DNA of 64,000 nucleotides from Treponema socranskii subsp. paredis ATCC 35535 (GTDB taxonomy: Bacteria > Spirochaetota > Spirochaetia > Treponematales > Treponemataceae): the NCBI GenBank assembly GCA_000413015.1, contig KE332515.1:1383712-1447711 (forward strand). Reading direction: 5' to 3'. The first letter of the stretch is position 1. Every line of letters starts with the position of its first letter. The position numbers were made by a program, and so were the translations under genes. Shown here piece by piece: positions 1-8,062 of this stretch. The notes under the pieces are model-generated. The model did not search any database and was not told where the DNA came from. It saw only the letters and a program-made list of their open reading frames with translations.

Positions 1-2
1 AA

Positions 3-827
3 AAACACAATTATTTTTTTCGATTAAAACAATATGCCGAAACCTGTAATGAGCGGACAAAAAGCGGAAAATACATCGGTTTGGATTTCGGACATCTGGT
101 CGAACTCTCGACGATCGATATGTTTTTCAGAAAACTGATCCTGAAAATGACCATCGATTTGGAACATTACCTGAAAGTAAAACTTGTCAATGCATGTCAA
201 AGCAATCCCGCGGATGACGGGTACGAAGTTGCAGATACTTTTTTAAAATCTCATCCGAACATAAAAGAAGTTCTTACATCCGGCGCGAGACTCGCAGGCT
301 ACAGCGGCCTCGGTTTCGACAAATATATTGAAGCACCTGCCGTTTGGAATTTCGTTGAAATGATCGGCTTTTATGATTTTATTAATTTTTATATTTTTTA
401 TTACGATTTTTTTAGAATCAAATGTGACTATGCCAAACACTTCGATTCCGTCAGGCGATTGCGAAATGTGGCGGCGCACAATATCTGTATGCTGTGTTCT
501 TTTAAGAGCGTACAAAGTTTCAAATACGACTTGGACACAAGTTTCGAACTTTTGCGGGGCAATCTCGGCATCGGCAACGGTGTGATTTCCTCCTGCATGA
601 GGGTTCCTCTTCTTAACGACTTCGCCGTCATGTTATCGGTGTATACAAAATTGATAACGTCGCCGAAAATCAAGGAGTTTACATTAAAAGAACTGTCCGA
701 ATTTTTTGACGGTCGTATGATTCATCGAAAACAGTATTTTGAGTCAAATACGGAAATAAAAAACGCCTATCGGTTCGCCCGAAAAGTTCTGGAGTATTAT
801 TCGGGAAGGGAGGAAACGATTTCGTAA
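3..827 (+). CDS. Abi_2 (AbiD/AbiF-like) HEPN protein, 5' end outside window
   Basis: The frame is open from the window edge, so the true start lies upstream. A TTG at 81 is only an internal possibility. The early segment with LDFGHLVELSTIDMFFRK and IDLEHYLKVKL is typical of the Abi_2 family. The later LRNVAAHN carries the R-x4-H signature (R128 and H133 counted from the TTG) of HEPN ribonuclease folds. Abi_2 proteins are abortive-infection effectors thought to cleave RNA. The neighbours are a WYL regulator and an AAA+ operon, which fits a defence region. Family membership is well supported; activity and target are inferred. Confidence 0.8.
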   Translation, partial: KHNYFFRLKQYAETCNERTKSGKYIGLDFGHLVELSTIDMFFRKLILKMTIDLEHYLKVKLVNACQSNPADDGYEVADTFLKSHPNIKEVLTSGARLAGYSGLGFDKYIEAPAVWNFVEMIGFYDFINFYIFYYDFFRIKCDYAKHFDSVRRLRNVAAHNICMLCSFKSVQSFKYDLDTSFELLRGNLGIGNGVISSCMRVPLLNDFAVMLSVYTKLITSPKIKEFTLKELSEFFDGRMIHRKQYFESNTEIKNAYRFARKVLEYYSGREETIS

Positions 828-951
828 AAATGAATGCGTAAAACAGACATTTATAGAATTGCCACTTATATATTTTATCGCAATCAGGTTTTTTATGAAA
901 ATTTCTTCATATCTCGTTTGGTGTAGAAAACCCGAATTTCAGATTAAATAT
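828..951. other. Short AT-rich gap between converging genes
   Basis: This 124-base spacer lies between the end of the Abi_2 gene and the end of the AAA+ gene, which converge on it. I see no convincing hairpin followed by a T run and no gene. Confidence 0.5.
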
Positions 952-2058
952 TTAAGCTTCTATCGATTGAAAATCATTATCTAAAATTATAGACAGATCT
1001 TCCTTTGTAGGGTGTTCAATATTAACAATTCTACGTGCATGATTCATAATCAAATTATCATATAAATTTCTGACCATTCGACCATTTGCAAAATTTGCAT
1101 CTTTTTTATTAACAGCTTCTTCTAAATATTTATGAATTAAAGTTTTGGCAGTTTGATCAAGATTATAATCATTATCGAAAGTCATAGACAGTAGTATTTT
1201 TTCCAATTCATCTGCATCGTAATCCGGAAATTCAATGAAGATGTTGAAACGCGATTTTAACCCGGGATTGGATTCAAAGAATTTCTTCATGGGTTCTGTA
1301 TATCCAGCTACTATAACAACTAAATCTTCTCTGTAATCTTCTAATGCTTTTGTTAATTCTGTAAGGCATTCTCTGCCATAAGAATCACTATGATCGTTTT
1401 CTGTTATGCTATAAGCTTCATCGATAAATAAAACACCGCCTTTAGCTTTTTCGATTACAGCTTTTACTTTTAATGCAGTTTGCCCCTGATATCCTGCTAT
1501 TAAATCAGTTCTTGACACTTCAATAAAATGACCTTTAGAAAGTAATCCTATTTTTTTGTACATATGTCCAATAATTCTGGCAACTGTCGTTTTTCCTGTT
1601 CCCGGATTTCCAGTAAAAGCCATGTGAAGTGTTTTCTTAGTGTTTTTAAGGTGTTCTTCTTCTCTAAGTATTTGAACTTTATGAAAATTGATAAGATCTG
1701 TTACTTTCTCTTTTACCTTCTTCAAACCCACAAGTGCATCCAGTTCATAAAGCAAATCTTCAAGACTTCGCGTATCTTCATCAAGTTCTTCTGTCGGTTC
1801 GCAGATTTTATGTATGGTTACATAACCATAAAACTCAATTAAATTGTTACGGACAGTTTGTGCAATCTTTTTAATTTCATACTTACTTTGGTGATTATCA
1901 ATAGCATCTGACATTCTTCTAAAAAGTGCAATTGTAGCAGATTTACTATTTTCTTCTACAATCAACGTGGCTAACTTGGTTATTTCTCCGCAAGCATCAG
2001 TAACCGCGTCTAATTTTGATGCATTATTTATCAGCGTTTGTCCGTATTTATCTGTCAT
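952..2058 (-). CDS. CbbX/SpoVK/EccA-type AAA+ ATPase
   Basis: This is a 368-residue AAA+ ATPase. About 90 uncharacterised residues come first, then the linker LDALVGLKKVKEKV that is typical of the CbbX/CfxQ class. Walker A is GNPGTGKTT (150-158), Walker B is GVLFIDEAY (about 208-216), and there is an arginine-finger segment NPGLKSRFNIFIEF. Family members remodel protein complexes; examples are CbbX on Rubisco and EccA in type VII secretion. It is the last gene of a minus-strand operon. It starts 20 bases after the coiled-coil gene, with AAGGGC just upstream of the ATG. It probably acts on its operon partners. The class is certain, the substrate unknown. Confidence 0.93.
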   Translation of the reverse strand: MTDKYGQTLINNASKLDAVTDACGEITKLATLIVEENSKSATIALFRRMSDAIDNHQSKYEIKKIAQTVRNNLIEFYGYVTIHKICEPTEELDEDTRSLEDLLYELDALVGLKKVKEKVTDLINFHKVQILREEEHLKNTKKTLHMAFTGNPGTGKTTVARIIGHMYKKIGLLSKGHFIEVSRTDLIAGYQGQTALKVKAVIEKAKGGVLFIDEAYSITENDHSDSYGRECLTELTKALEDYREDLVVIVAGYTEPMKKFFESNPGLKSRFNIFIEFPDYDADELEKILLSMTFDNDYNLDQTAKTLIHKYLEEAVNKKDANFANGRMVRNLYDNLIMNHARRIVNIEHPTKEDLSIILDNDFQSIEA

Positions 2059-2078
2059 ATTGCCCTTATAAAATATAT

Positions 2079-3548
2079 TTAGGATTTCTTTATCAAAAAA
2101 AGAATAATTCCACCTATAAGAATAATAGCTCCAATCAGGATTCCTACAATAAAAAAAAGAATGCGTTTTATGATATAGCCTTTTCCTTTTTTGCTGTTTT
2201 CTGCCGGAACGAACGACTGTACTTTTGTGTTGTCATTCATCGCCATTGATTTTGCGTCATCGCTCCTTTGCAAGATTTCTCCATTCGCATTTGAAGAAAA
2301 CATCCTATCATCTGCAGTATCCTGTTCCAAAGATGTTTGCGTAAAATCTGCCGGCTGCGCCACTTGCAAAGCCTTTTCTGCTGGTACGGAAGAAAGATTT
2401 TCAATATCTTCTGTTCGACTTACATTTTGAGAAATGTACTCCGTGTTTTTTTCAAAAAGCAAGCGCAAAGACGGCAGTTCTTTTTCAAGGCTTGCGATTC
2501 TTTGTTCGTTCAGAGTAAGCAAAATTTGATACTCGCTTTTTAAGGCTTCCAATTCTTTTTGCACAGAAGCAACTGCATCTTCTTTTGCACTTAATTTGTT
2601 TTGCAGAAAAGTCAAATTTTTGGTAAAATGTGAAGTTTGTTCATTAATAGTGTTTACAATCGCATTGTAGCTTTCTTGCAAATTGCCAACATCAGTATGC
2701 ATTGCATTGATTACTTCGTCTGCTTGAACTATAGCCGTATGCATAGAATCGAATTTTGTTTCAAAAGTAGAATCGAGTGATTTTAATTTATTTTGAAACT
2801 TGTCGTTCAGTACTATAAGCTGTTTATTTTCTTTTGCATCTATATACGTTTTGAGCGGCAGAAACACAGAAACAAAAGCTCCCGCACCAAGAATTATCGC
2901 AATAATACCGGCTATAATAGGAAATTTAGAGGCAGGCTTTATGCTGCGCATTTTTCTTTCAATTTTTTCCAAGGTTACATCATTTTTTGCGCGGTATTTT
3001 GCAAATACCTTGGAAAGATTCTTTTTTAAATTCGGTGGTAGCTGCTGTACGGCTTCATCAAGTTCACGATCAATTTCTTTTGTCGACGCTTCTAATCTCT
3101 CCATGAACCTTTTTAAGACTTCAATAATTTCTTTATGATTTTCAACAATACCATCAATTTCATTTTGATGAGCGTTCAACTTATTTTGCTGTTCCTGCAA
3201 CAGTTCATTATGTTTTCTAACATCATTGCTTGTTTTTTCCAATCCCTTCACTGTTGCAATAATACTAGCTATATACTCTTTATCAAGGACATCCAGCGCC
3301 TTATATATTTCGTGAAATTCCTTGATGATTTTATTGTCTGTACTGTTTAAACTAATGAAAAAATCTTGGATCTTTCCCATTCGGTCATTGAGTTCTTCTC
3401 CTGTAACGTTATGATTGAACCAGCCAAACAAACCTCCTGTTGTTTTTACATTTTCAATTGATAATTCTGTGTTTTCTATCGTCGAAAATTTCTTCAAGCG
3501 ATTTTTTGCCTCTTCAAAACTATGCTTTTTGATTGTCAGTTCATTCAT
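2079..3548 (-). CDS. Coiled-coil protein with two membrane segments
   Basis: The frame could begin at 3692, but the ATG at 3548 (MNELTIKK) is preceded by AAAGGAG at good spacing and avoids overlap with the small gene upstream, so I use it (489 residues). The N-terminal part is charged and helical. A membrane segment (FPIIAGIIAIILGAGAF and onward) sits near residue 205. A long heptad-rich region follows (KLSAKEDAVASVQKELEALK), then a low-complexity linker, then a C-terminal membrane anchor ending in KKS. I recognise no family. Its place between the large membrane protein and the AAA+ ATPase suggests a structural or sensor part of the same complex. Confidence 0.75.
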   Translation of the reverse strand: MNELTIKKHSFEEAKNRLKKFSTIENTELSIENVKTTGGLFGWFNHNVTGEELNDRMGKIQDFFISLNSTDNKIIKEFHEIYKALDVLDKEYIASIIATVKGLEKTSNDVRKHNELLQEQQNKLNAHQNEIDGIVENHKEIIEVLKRFMERLEASTKEIDRELDEAVQQLPPNLKKNLSKVFAKYRAKNDVTLEKIERKMRSIKPASKFPIIAGIIAIILGAGAFVSVFLPLKTYIDAKENKQLIVLNDKFQNKLKSLDSTFETKFDSMHTAIVQADEVINAMHTDVGNLQESYNAIVNTINEQTSHFTKNLTFLQNKLSAKEDAVASVQKELEALKSEYQILLTLNEQRIASLEKELPSLRLLFEKNTEYISQNVSRTEDIENLSSVPAEKALQVAQPADFTQTSLEQDTADDRMFSSNANGEILQRSDDAKSMAMNDNTKVQSFVPAENSKKGKGYIIKRILFFIVGILIGAIILIGGIILFLIKKS

Positions 3549-3621
3549 GCCATTACTCCTTTCATTAAAATCACCTAAATCACCAGAAATCGAATCAAAT
3601 TCATTTGTTTTAACACTGGAT

Positions 3622-3843
3622 TCACAAATTCCAAAGATATCTTTTTTTTTCATTCTGTTCTGTTGGTGCAAAGATTTTATACCTGCCTCCAAAGATACTA
3701 ATAATGCTTGCGTCCTCTACGTGTCCGTCGTGTATTGAGTGTTCGCTGTCGGTTTTGACCTCCGAGATCTTTTGCACAGAAGTTTCCTCAGCTCCAAATT
3801 CCGAATCAGAAGTAGTATGATTCATTTTATTCATTTTTTTCAC
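3622..3843 (-). CDS. Small protein of the AAA+ operon (73 residues)
   Basis: The ATG at 3843 overlaps the TGA of the preceding gene as ATGA, a classic translational-coupling arrangement. The product begins MKKMNKMNHTTSDSEFGAEE and is acidic and hydrophilic, with no membrane segment or known motif. It lies between two large operon genes with a gap of about 70 bases to the next start. It could be a small adaptor or regulatory subunit. I do not recognise it, and expression is inferred only from the coupling. Confidence 0.55.
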   Translation of the reverse strand: MKKMNKMNHTTSDSEFGAEETSVQKISEVKTDSEHSIHDGHVEDASIISIFGGRYKIFAPTEQNEKKRYLWNL

Positions 3844-5549
3844 AAGGCATTGAGAAGGTTATCCAAGTCATTGCGTGCTGCACCAATGGCACGATTTGTT
3901 TCTGCCTCTTTTTCATCAATCACTCGCATACTTGCAGCAGGAGGACTATTTGCAAAATCTTCCATTATGTTTGTCAATGACTCTTTCATTATCACGCTTG
4001 CATCTTTGTGTCGATTTAAAATATTCGACTGTGCCGCCGCCTTGTCACGCTCTAATACTGCTATCGATCTTTCTTTTTGTTGTGCTTGAATATGAAGAAT
4101 TTCATTTCCTTTCTGTATTTCCGCTATCTGTAATTCCTGCTTTTGCTTTTTTGCAATAAATCGATCGATGAGGTTGATGACAATTGCACCGATTATACCT
4201 GCAACAAGCGCACCGAGAAAAATTCCTAAAATATTTGCCAAACTTCCAAGCAATGGAAGTTCAAATGCAAAAATTGTTTGGCCGACTCCCGGAATAATCA
4301 AAAGTCCTTTTTCGATTACTTCGCCCAAAGCCAAAGCGCCTACGCCGGTCAACCCCACCATGATAATTTTTCCGACTTGGGCAATTTTTATGGCCAACGG
4401 TTTATTTTTGTTTTCCTTATCGCGCAGGTATCTTATGGCATCCATTACCGATGAAACGCCTTGTTTAATAAGACTGGCCAGCTTTTTGATTGTGCGGGAA
4501 ACAGGTCCAAAAATAATCTCAGTTACTGAGGTACCGACCGCACTCTTTACACCTGTGCGAAAAAAATCTGTTATCTTTTTCACAAACGATTTGATTGCCT
4601 TTTTCATCTCTTCTAAAAAACTTTTAAAAGATTTTGCTTTAGTTTTTAAGAATCTTACCAAGGCATTCATTATTTCCTTGAGTAAGGAAAATAATGCAGA
4701 AACCGCCATCTCCTTCAAAGCGTTTCTACCGGATTCCTTTAGGCTGTTTTTAGCCACCCCTGTTGCAATATCCCTATTGATATCCTTTCGTGCTTCAGAA
4801 TCTGCTTTCTTCATCAAATCATCTTTTGCATCCAGCTTATCCCGCAACCGCTTATCGGCTTTTTCTTTTGCGAGTCTTTTTTCAGCTTCAGATTTATTCG
4901 ATTCGTCTATCTTTTTCTTAGCACGTTCATTTTGTGCAATTAAATTTTTTTCTCTTTGCTCCCGCTCTTTACAAAACTCATTGACACTCTTTTTTCCTTT
5001 ACTCTTATTTAAGGATTCATTTGTAGCTTTAAGATTTTTATCCTTATTGGCAAGATCTTCCGTATTTATTCCGGCTTGTTGTCTCCGTGTATTTTCATAC
5101 AACTCTTTTCTGGAAACCACATGATCCAAATTTGCTTTATCATTTTGACTAATGTTTTTGCCCGTATATTCATCTTTTAAATTCCCGGATTGCTGCTGTT
5201 CCTTCATCGCCTTATTGGCATCTTTGTACCTTTGGTCTTGCATGACTTTTGCGCCAACAGTTTCGTATGTCTCACCGGCATGCTCCCTATCATACTTTTG
5301 GTTTAACGTTTCGTTTGTCATATCAAGTCCGATTTGATTAGCGAACTGTTTCCAAACTTCATCGAGTATTACCCCTCCCAGTGCATCAGGATTGCCGATT
5401 TTCTCTTTTTCTTCCTTTAGGAATTCCAAATCGGCAAATTTTTCTTCCAGCTGTGAGCCAAGTTTTTCTTCAAGTTCATCTAAATTAAAATCGTCTTGTT
5501 CTTCGTCAAAATCCAGATTGCACGCTAAAACATCATTTGCCTGTGCCAT
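3840..5549 (-). CDS. Large membrane protein with HNH-like motif, first gene of AAA+ operon
   Basis: This is a 569-residue protein with a strong GAAGGAG ribosome site before the ATG. It starts with an acidic stretch. Residues 126-190 hold the pattern YTGKNIS, then NLDHVVS (His143), then NLKAT and NESLNKSK, which has the spacing of an HNH-type zinc or nuclease fold. A lysine-rich helical region follows (190-330), then hydrophobic segments at about 391-410 and 437-462, then a charged helical tail. The HNH reading rests on motif pattern only, and a non-catalytic structural role is possible. The operon suggests a membrane assembly run with the AAA+ ATPase. Confidence 0.75.
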   Translation of the reverse strand: MAQANDVLACNLDFDEEQDDFNLDELEEKLGSQLEEKFADLEFLKEEKEKIGNPDALGGVILDEVWKQFANQIGLDMTNETLNQKYDREHAGETYETVGAKVMQDQRYKDANKAMKEQQQSGNLKDEYTGKNISQNDKANLDHVVSRKELYENTRRQQAGINTEDLANKDKNLKATNESLNKSKGKKSVNEFCKEREQREKNLIAQNERAKKKIDESNKSEAEKRLAKEKADKRLRDKLDAKDDLMKKADSEARKDINRDIATGVAKNSLKESGRNALKEMAVSALFSLLKEIMNALVRFLKTKAKSFKSFLEEMKKAIKSFVKKITDFFRTGVKSAVGTSVTEIIFGPVSRTIKKLASLIKQGVSSVMDAIRYLRDKENKNKPLAIKIAQVGKIIMVGLTGVGALALGEVIEKGLLIIPGVGQTIFAFELPLLGSLANILGIFLGALVAGIIGAIVINLIDRFIAKKQKQELQIAEIQKGNEILHIQAQQKERSIAVLERDKAAAQSNILNRHKDASVIMKESLTNIMEDFANSPPAASMRVIDEKEAETNRAIGAARNDLDNLLNAL

Positions 5550-5605
5550 AACATCTCCTTCATAAAATTAATTGTAACTATTGTTTTTTCTATTCCGCTC
5601 ATTCT

Positions 5606-5623
5606 ACGACACGCCTCTGACAA
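5606..5623. promoter_or_regulatory. Weak third match to the ACGACA operator motif
   Basis: ACGACA (5606-5611), six bases and TGACAA (5618-5623) resemble the sites at 6665 and 7047, but with altered spacing and a poor second half. It lies between the operon start at 5549 and the end of the WYL gene. It could be a degenerate operator or chance. Confidence 0.25.
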
Positions 5624-5624
5624 C

Positions 5625-6620
5625 TTACAACGCCCTCTCATACATCCCTTGTATCTTTACCGCTTCACGGCACACATCCTCTTGAAGCTCCTTCGGTCCC
5701 AACACCTTCACCGTACTTCCCTGTCCGAGCACCCACCGTTTTACTTCCGGAAGCTGGGTTGTTTCAAAGCTTACCCGTACGCTTCCGTCCTTATTCTGCT
5801 TCAGCTGCTGGTTGGAGTGCCATGTTCTATCTATTGCGAACGTTCCGATTTCCTTTGAAATTAAAAGCTCCACCGTATACTTTTGCTTTGCGCTGAGCCA
5901 AACGCCGATCTCTTTGTCAAAGTAATCTTCCGGTTTAAAAGTGTCCGGTATTTTGAAAGAGTCTTTTGTTATGCGGACATCTTTCATTCGGCTGTAACTG
6001 AAGACTCTGACATCGCCTTTGTCATGGCAGAAGCCGATGATGTACCAGTTTCCTTTTTGACAGACTGCATGATACGGATCCAACAGTCGGGGCATATACG
6101 AAAGTTTTTGAAGCGGGCGATATTCAAACTCCAATGTCTTATGTCTTTTAAGCGCTCCGAAAATCTCAGAAAAAACTTCCGGCTCGATTTTGGGCCCCTG
6201 ATCGGGAATAAATGTCGTGCGATTTTCAAGAAATGAAGAATCTATCGTGATTTCATCGGGCATACCGGAAATGATTTTTCTGAATACGTTTTTGAGGTTA
6301 TTTTCAAGAGGCGTGTTTCGGTACTGTTCCAAAAGCCGGTCAAAAAGAGCGACAGAAAAAAGTTCTCCTTCCGTCATCTGAACGGTTTTTATAAAAAAGT
6401 TCGGCTCGCTGTAACGGTAGGAACGCGTTTCCCGATCGTATACGATCGGCGCATTGTTAAAGTCACGCATGAATTCGATATCACGCTGGATCGTTCTGGC
6501 GGAAACTCCTTCGCACCGTTTAACGAGAGACGCCAATGTAACCTTTTTACCCGAACGCAATGCTTCATCGATACGAAGAATGCGTCTTGATTTTACTTTT
6601 TCTTCTCGACCTTTTTTCAT
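5625..6620 (-). CDS. YafY/WYL-domain transcriptional regulator
   Basis: This is a 331-residue protein. The N-terminal winged helix-turn-helix (about 10-65) includes VTLASLVKRCEGVSARTIQRD, with SARTIQRDIEFM as the likely recognition helix. The central WYL-like region contains LDPYHAVCQKGNWYIIGFC followed by VRVFSYSRMKDV, and a C-terminal WCX-type extension ends KIQGMYERAL. WYL regulators often control phage-defence loci and can bind nucleic-acid ligands. The gene sits just upstream of the AAA+ operon on the same strand, with about 75 bases between them. Its own promoter carries a G8 tract and a candidate operator, which suggests self-repression. Confidence 0.9.
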   Translation of the reverse strand: MKKGREEKVKSRRILRIDEALRSGKKVTLASLVKRCEGVSARTIQRDIEFMRDFNNAPIVYDRETRSYRYSEPNFFIKTVQMTEGELFSVALFDRLLEQYRNTPLENNLKNVFRKIISGMPDEITIDSSFLENRTTFIPDQGPKIEPEVFSEIFGALKRHKTLEFEYRPLQKLSYMPRLLDPYHAVCQKGNWYIIGFCHDKGDVRVFSYSRMKDVRITKDSFKIPDTFKPEDYFDKEIGVWLSAKQKYTVELLISKEIGTFAIDRTWHSNQQLKQNKDGSVRVSFETTQLPEVKRWVLGQGSTVKVLGPKELQEDVCREAVKIQGMYERAL

Positions 6621-6664
6621 AGTCAGTCATAACCGATTATCACGTTTTGAGCATCGCAGTTTCA

Positions 6665-6680
6665 ACGACACTCAATGTGA
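6665..6680. promoter_or_regulatory. Candidate WYL operator in the regulator's own 5' region
   Basis: The plus strand reads ACGACA-CTCAA-TGTGA. It shares 14 of 15 positions through ATGT with the perfect inverted repeat at 7047-7063 read on the minus strand. It lies just downstream of the -10 box of the WYL gene, where a bound repressor would block transcription. Confidence 0.45.
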
Positions 6681-6691
6681 ATTTATCTTCT

Positions 6692-6718
6692 ATTATACCC
6701 CCCCCTGAAAAAATGCAA
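6692..6718 (-). promoter_or_regulatory. Promoter of the WYL gene with a G8 spacer tract
   Basis: Reading the minus strand, TTGCAT (6718-6713) is a plausible -35, followed by a 15-base spacer ending in eight Gs (6705-6698), then a perfect TATAAT (6697-6692). A 15-base spacer is short, and slippage of the G tract by one or two bases would bring it to 16 or 17. Promoters of tpr genes in Treponema pallidum are tuned by G tracts in this position. Confidence 0.55.
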
Positions 6719-6779
6719 GCTTTTTTTTGGGTGAGGTTTTTACGTGATACGATACGAAATTAAGACAAACAAAAGCCGA

Positions 6780-6989
6780 CTAGCATGGATGAATGCCTTT
6801 CTCTTTTGTAAAAAGCCCGATAATATCTTTGCATATTTCCTTTTGTTTATCGTAATGATGCTTTGCTTCATCTTTTATTTTATCTTTGATTTTTTTAAGC
6901 TCGGGTTTTGTTTCCGCATAGCTCGAAAACGCCATACAAGCCGCCGAGATTAAAGTGCCGATTAACATACCGCCGAATAATTTTTTCAT
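6780..6989 (-). CDS. Small secreted protein (69 residues)
   Basis: The ATG at 6989 has AAGGAG eight bases upstream and is preferred over a longer frame starting at 7154. The product begins MKKLFGGMLIGTLISAACMAF, a clear signal sequence, with a probable cleavage site near SSYA. About 45 lysine-rich helical residues follow, ending IGLFTKEKGIHPC. I do not recognise a family. Two palindromes precede it, one of them the motif shared with the WYL promoter, so it may be regulated by that protein. Confidence 0.6.
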   Translation of the reverse strand: MKKLFGGMLIGTLISAACMAFSSYAETKPELKKIKDKIKDEAKHHYDKQKEICKDIIGLFTKEKGIHPC

Positions 6990-7001
6990 AACAAATCTCC
7001 T

Positions 7002-7015
7002 TGACATCGATGTCA
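7002..7015. promoter_or_regulatory. 14-base perfect palindrome before the small secreted gene
   Basis: TGACATCGATGTCA is perfectly self-complementary and lies immediately upstream of the ribosome site of the gene starting at 6989. It may be an operator or an mRNA hairpin that limits translation. Confidence 0.35.
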
Positions 7016-7046
7016 TTGCATACAGCGATATTTTACCATAGGCAGT

Positions 7047-7063
7047 ACGACATGGAGTGTCGT
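7047..7063. promoter_or_regulatory. Perfect inverted repeat, candidate WYL operator
   Basis: ACGACA and TGTCGT flank five bases, giving a perfect 6+6 inverted repeat. On the minus strand it reads ACGACACTCCATGTCGT, which matches the element in the WYL gene promoter. It sits about 60 bases upstream of the small secreted gene. Binding by the WYL protein is inferred. Confidence 0.5.
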
Positions 7064-7206
7064 TGTAAAAAATAATTAAAATTTCAGCAAAAAAATTTAC
7101 CGTATTTTTTACGTGTTTCGGATTTCTGTAAAAGTTCACGGGGTATGTATACACAACGCGCTTTTTATGCTATAGCTACTGAAATGTCAATTACATCGAG
7201 GTTCTT

Positions 7207-7998
7207 ATGAAAAAAATACAATTCCATATCATCTTATTGACGTTCGTGCTGGCCGGTACTCTCGCATGCGTTTCGTGCAAGTCGGCCGAGCCGATTTCAG
7301 CGGATCCCTATGCCGCACATTCTTCCGGCACGGAGATAAAGCGGCAGGAAAAGGGCGACGCCCCTCGCAGCATCGTACGTCCGAAAAACGGCAATGCGTT
7401 TACGAATTTTTTTACCGGCGGACAACAGGATATCGAAATCGACATGACGCGCGTATTCCAAAAAACCGCATTCGGCACGCTGAAAGAAGAAGATGCACTG
7501 TGCATTTACAATATCGAAACGGGGCTTGCGGGTTTTGCCGCATGGTACCGCGGCGGTATGTACCACGTACTGCTCGGCAAAGCCGGACGCGCTTTATTTC
7601 AGGAAGCCGTCAATCGATATCTCGACGATTTTGAAAATAAACGGCTCGACAGAAAAGGCAATCGGACGAAGATCTACGGAGAATATCCGGTTTCACTGCA
7701 ATGGGGATCCTTTGCAACGATAATCAACAACCGTGCACAGTCCCGCGTACAATTCGGATACGAATTCAAAAACGGTTCCCCTTACTTTTTGCTTTCCGTG
7801 CCGTCGGCTGAAAACGAAGAATACAATTCCGGCCGATCGAAAATCGAAGCGTCCGCTACACTGAGATTTTACTTTACCAAAGCGATGACTTCGCAGATGA
7901 TGAACGCGCTCACCAAGGAAAAAATAGAGGCGGCGATCGAGCCGTATATGCAGCGTGTCCAAAGCAAGGACAAAAAACCGGCGCACGACGAATATTGA
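7207..7998 (+). CDS. Putative lipoprotein of unknown function
   Basis: This is a 263-residue product with the N-terminus MKKIQFHIILLTFVLAGTLACVSC, a signal peptide with two possible lipobox cysteines (TLAC or CVSC; spirochaete lipoboxes are relaxed). The mature part is mixed alpha/beta with no membrane segment. It includes an ALCIYNIETGLAGFAAWYRGG stretch and a C-terminal helix. I do not recognise a family. It stands alone between the divergent small secreted gene and the convergent rnhA. A surface or periplasmic role is likely from the signal alone. Confidence 0.7.
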   Translation: MKKIQFHIILLTFVLAGTLACVSCKSAEPISADPYAAHSSGTEIKRQEKGDAPRSIVRPKNGNAFTNFFTGGQQDIEIDMTRVFQKTAFGTLKEEDALCIYNIETGLAGFAAWYRGGMYHVLLGKAGRALFQEAVNRYLDDFENKRLDRKGNRTKIYGEYPVSLQWGSFATIINNRAQSRVQFGYEFKNGSPYFLLSVPSAENEEYNSGRSKIEASATLRFYFTKAMTSQMMNALTKEKIEAAIEPYMQRVQSKDKKPAHDEY

Positions 7999-8026
7999 AC
8001 GGGGAAAATCTCCCGAAATATTCTGA

Positions 8027-8044
8027 AATTAATAATTATTAATT
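8027..8044. repeat. AT-rich intergenic palindrome
   Basis: AATTAATAATTATTAATT is an 18-base perfect palindrome between converging genes. Shorter or imperfect relatives recur at gene boundaries at 11938-11951, 15739-15750, 58809-58822 and 60453-60470, so it looks like a genome-wide boundary element. Confidence 0.5.
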
Positions 8045-8062
8045 AACGATCGCCGGCAGAGA

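Noticed and set aside
4168-5124. Long plus-strand reading frame (318 codons) opposite the operon's first gene
   Set aside because: It is antisense to a gene with a strong ribosome site and coherent domains, and its composition reflects the lysine-rich complement.
952-5549. A type VII (ESX) secretion locus because of the EccA-like ATPase
   Set aside because: No WXG100 protein, EccC-type ATPase or other ESX component is visible.
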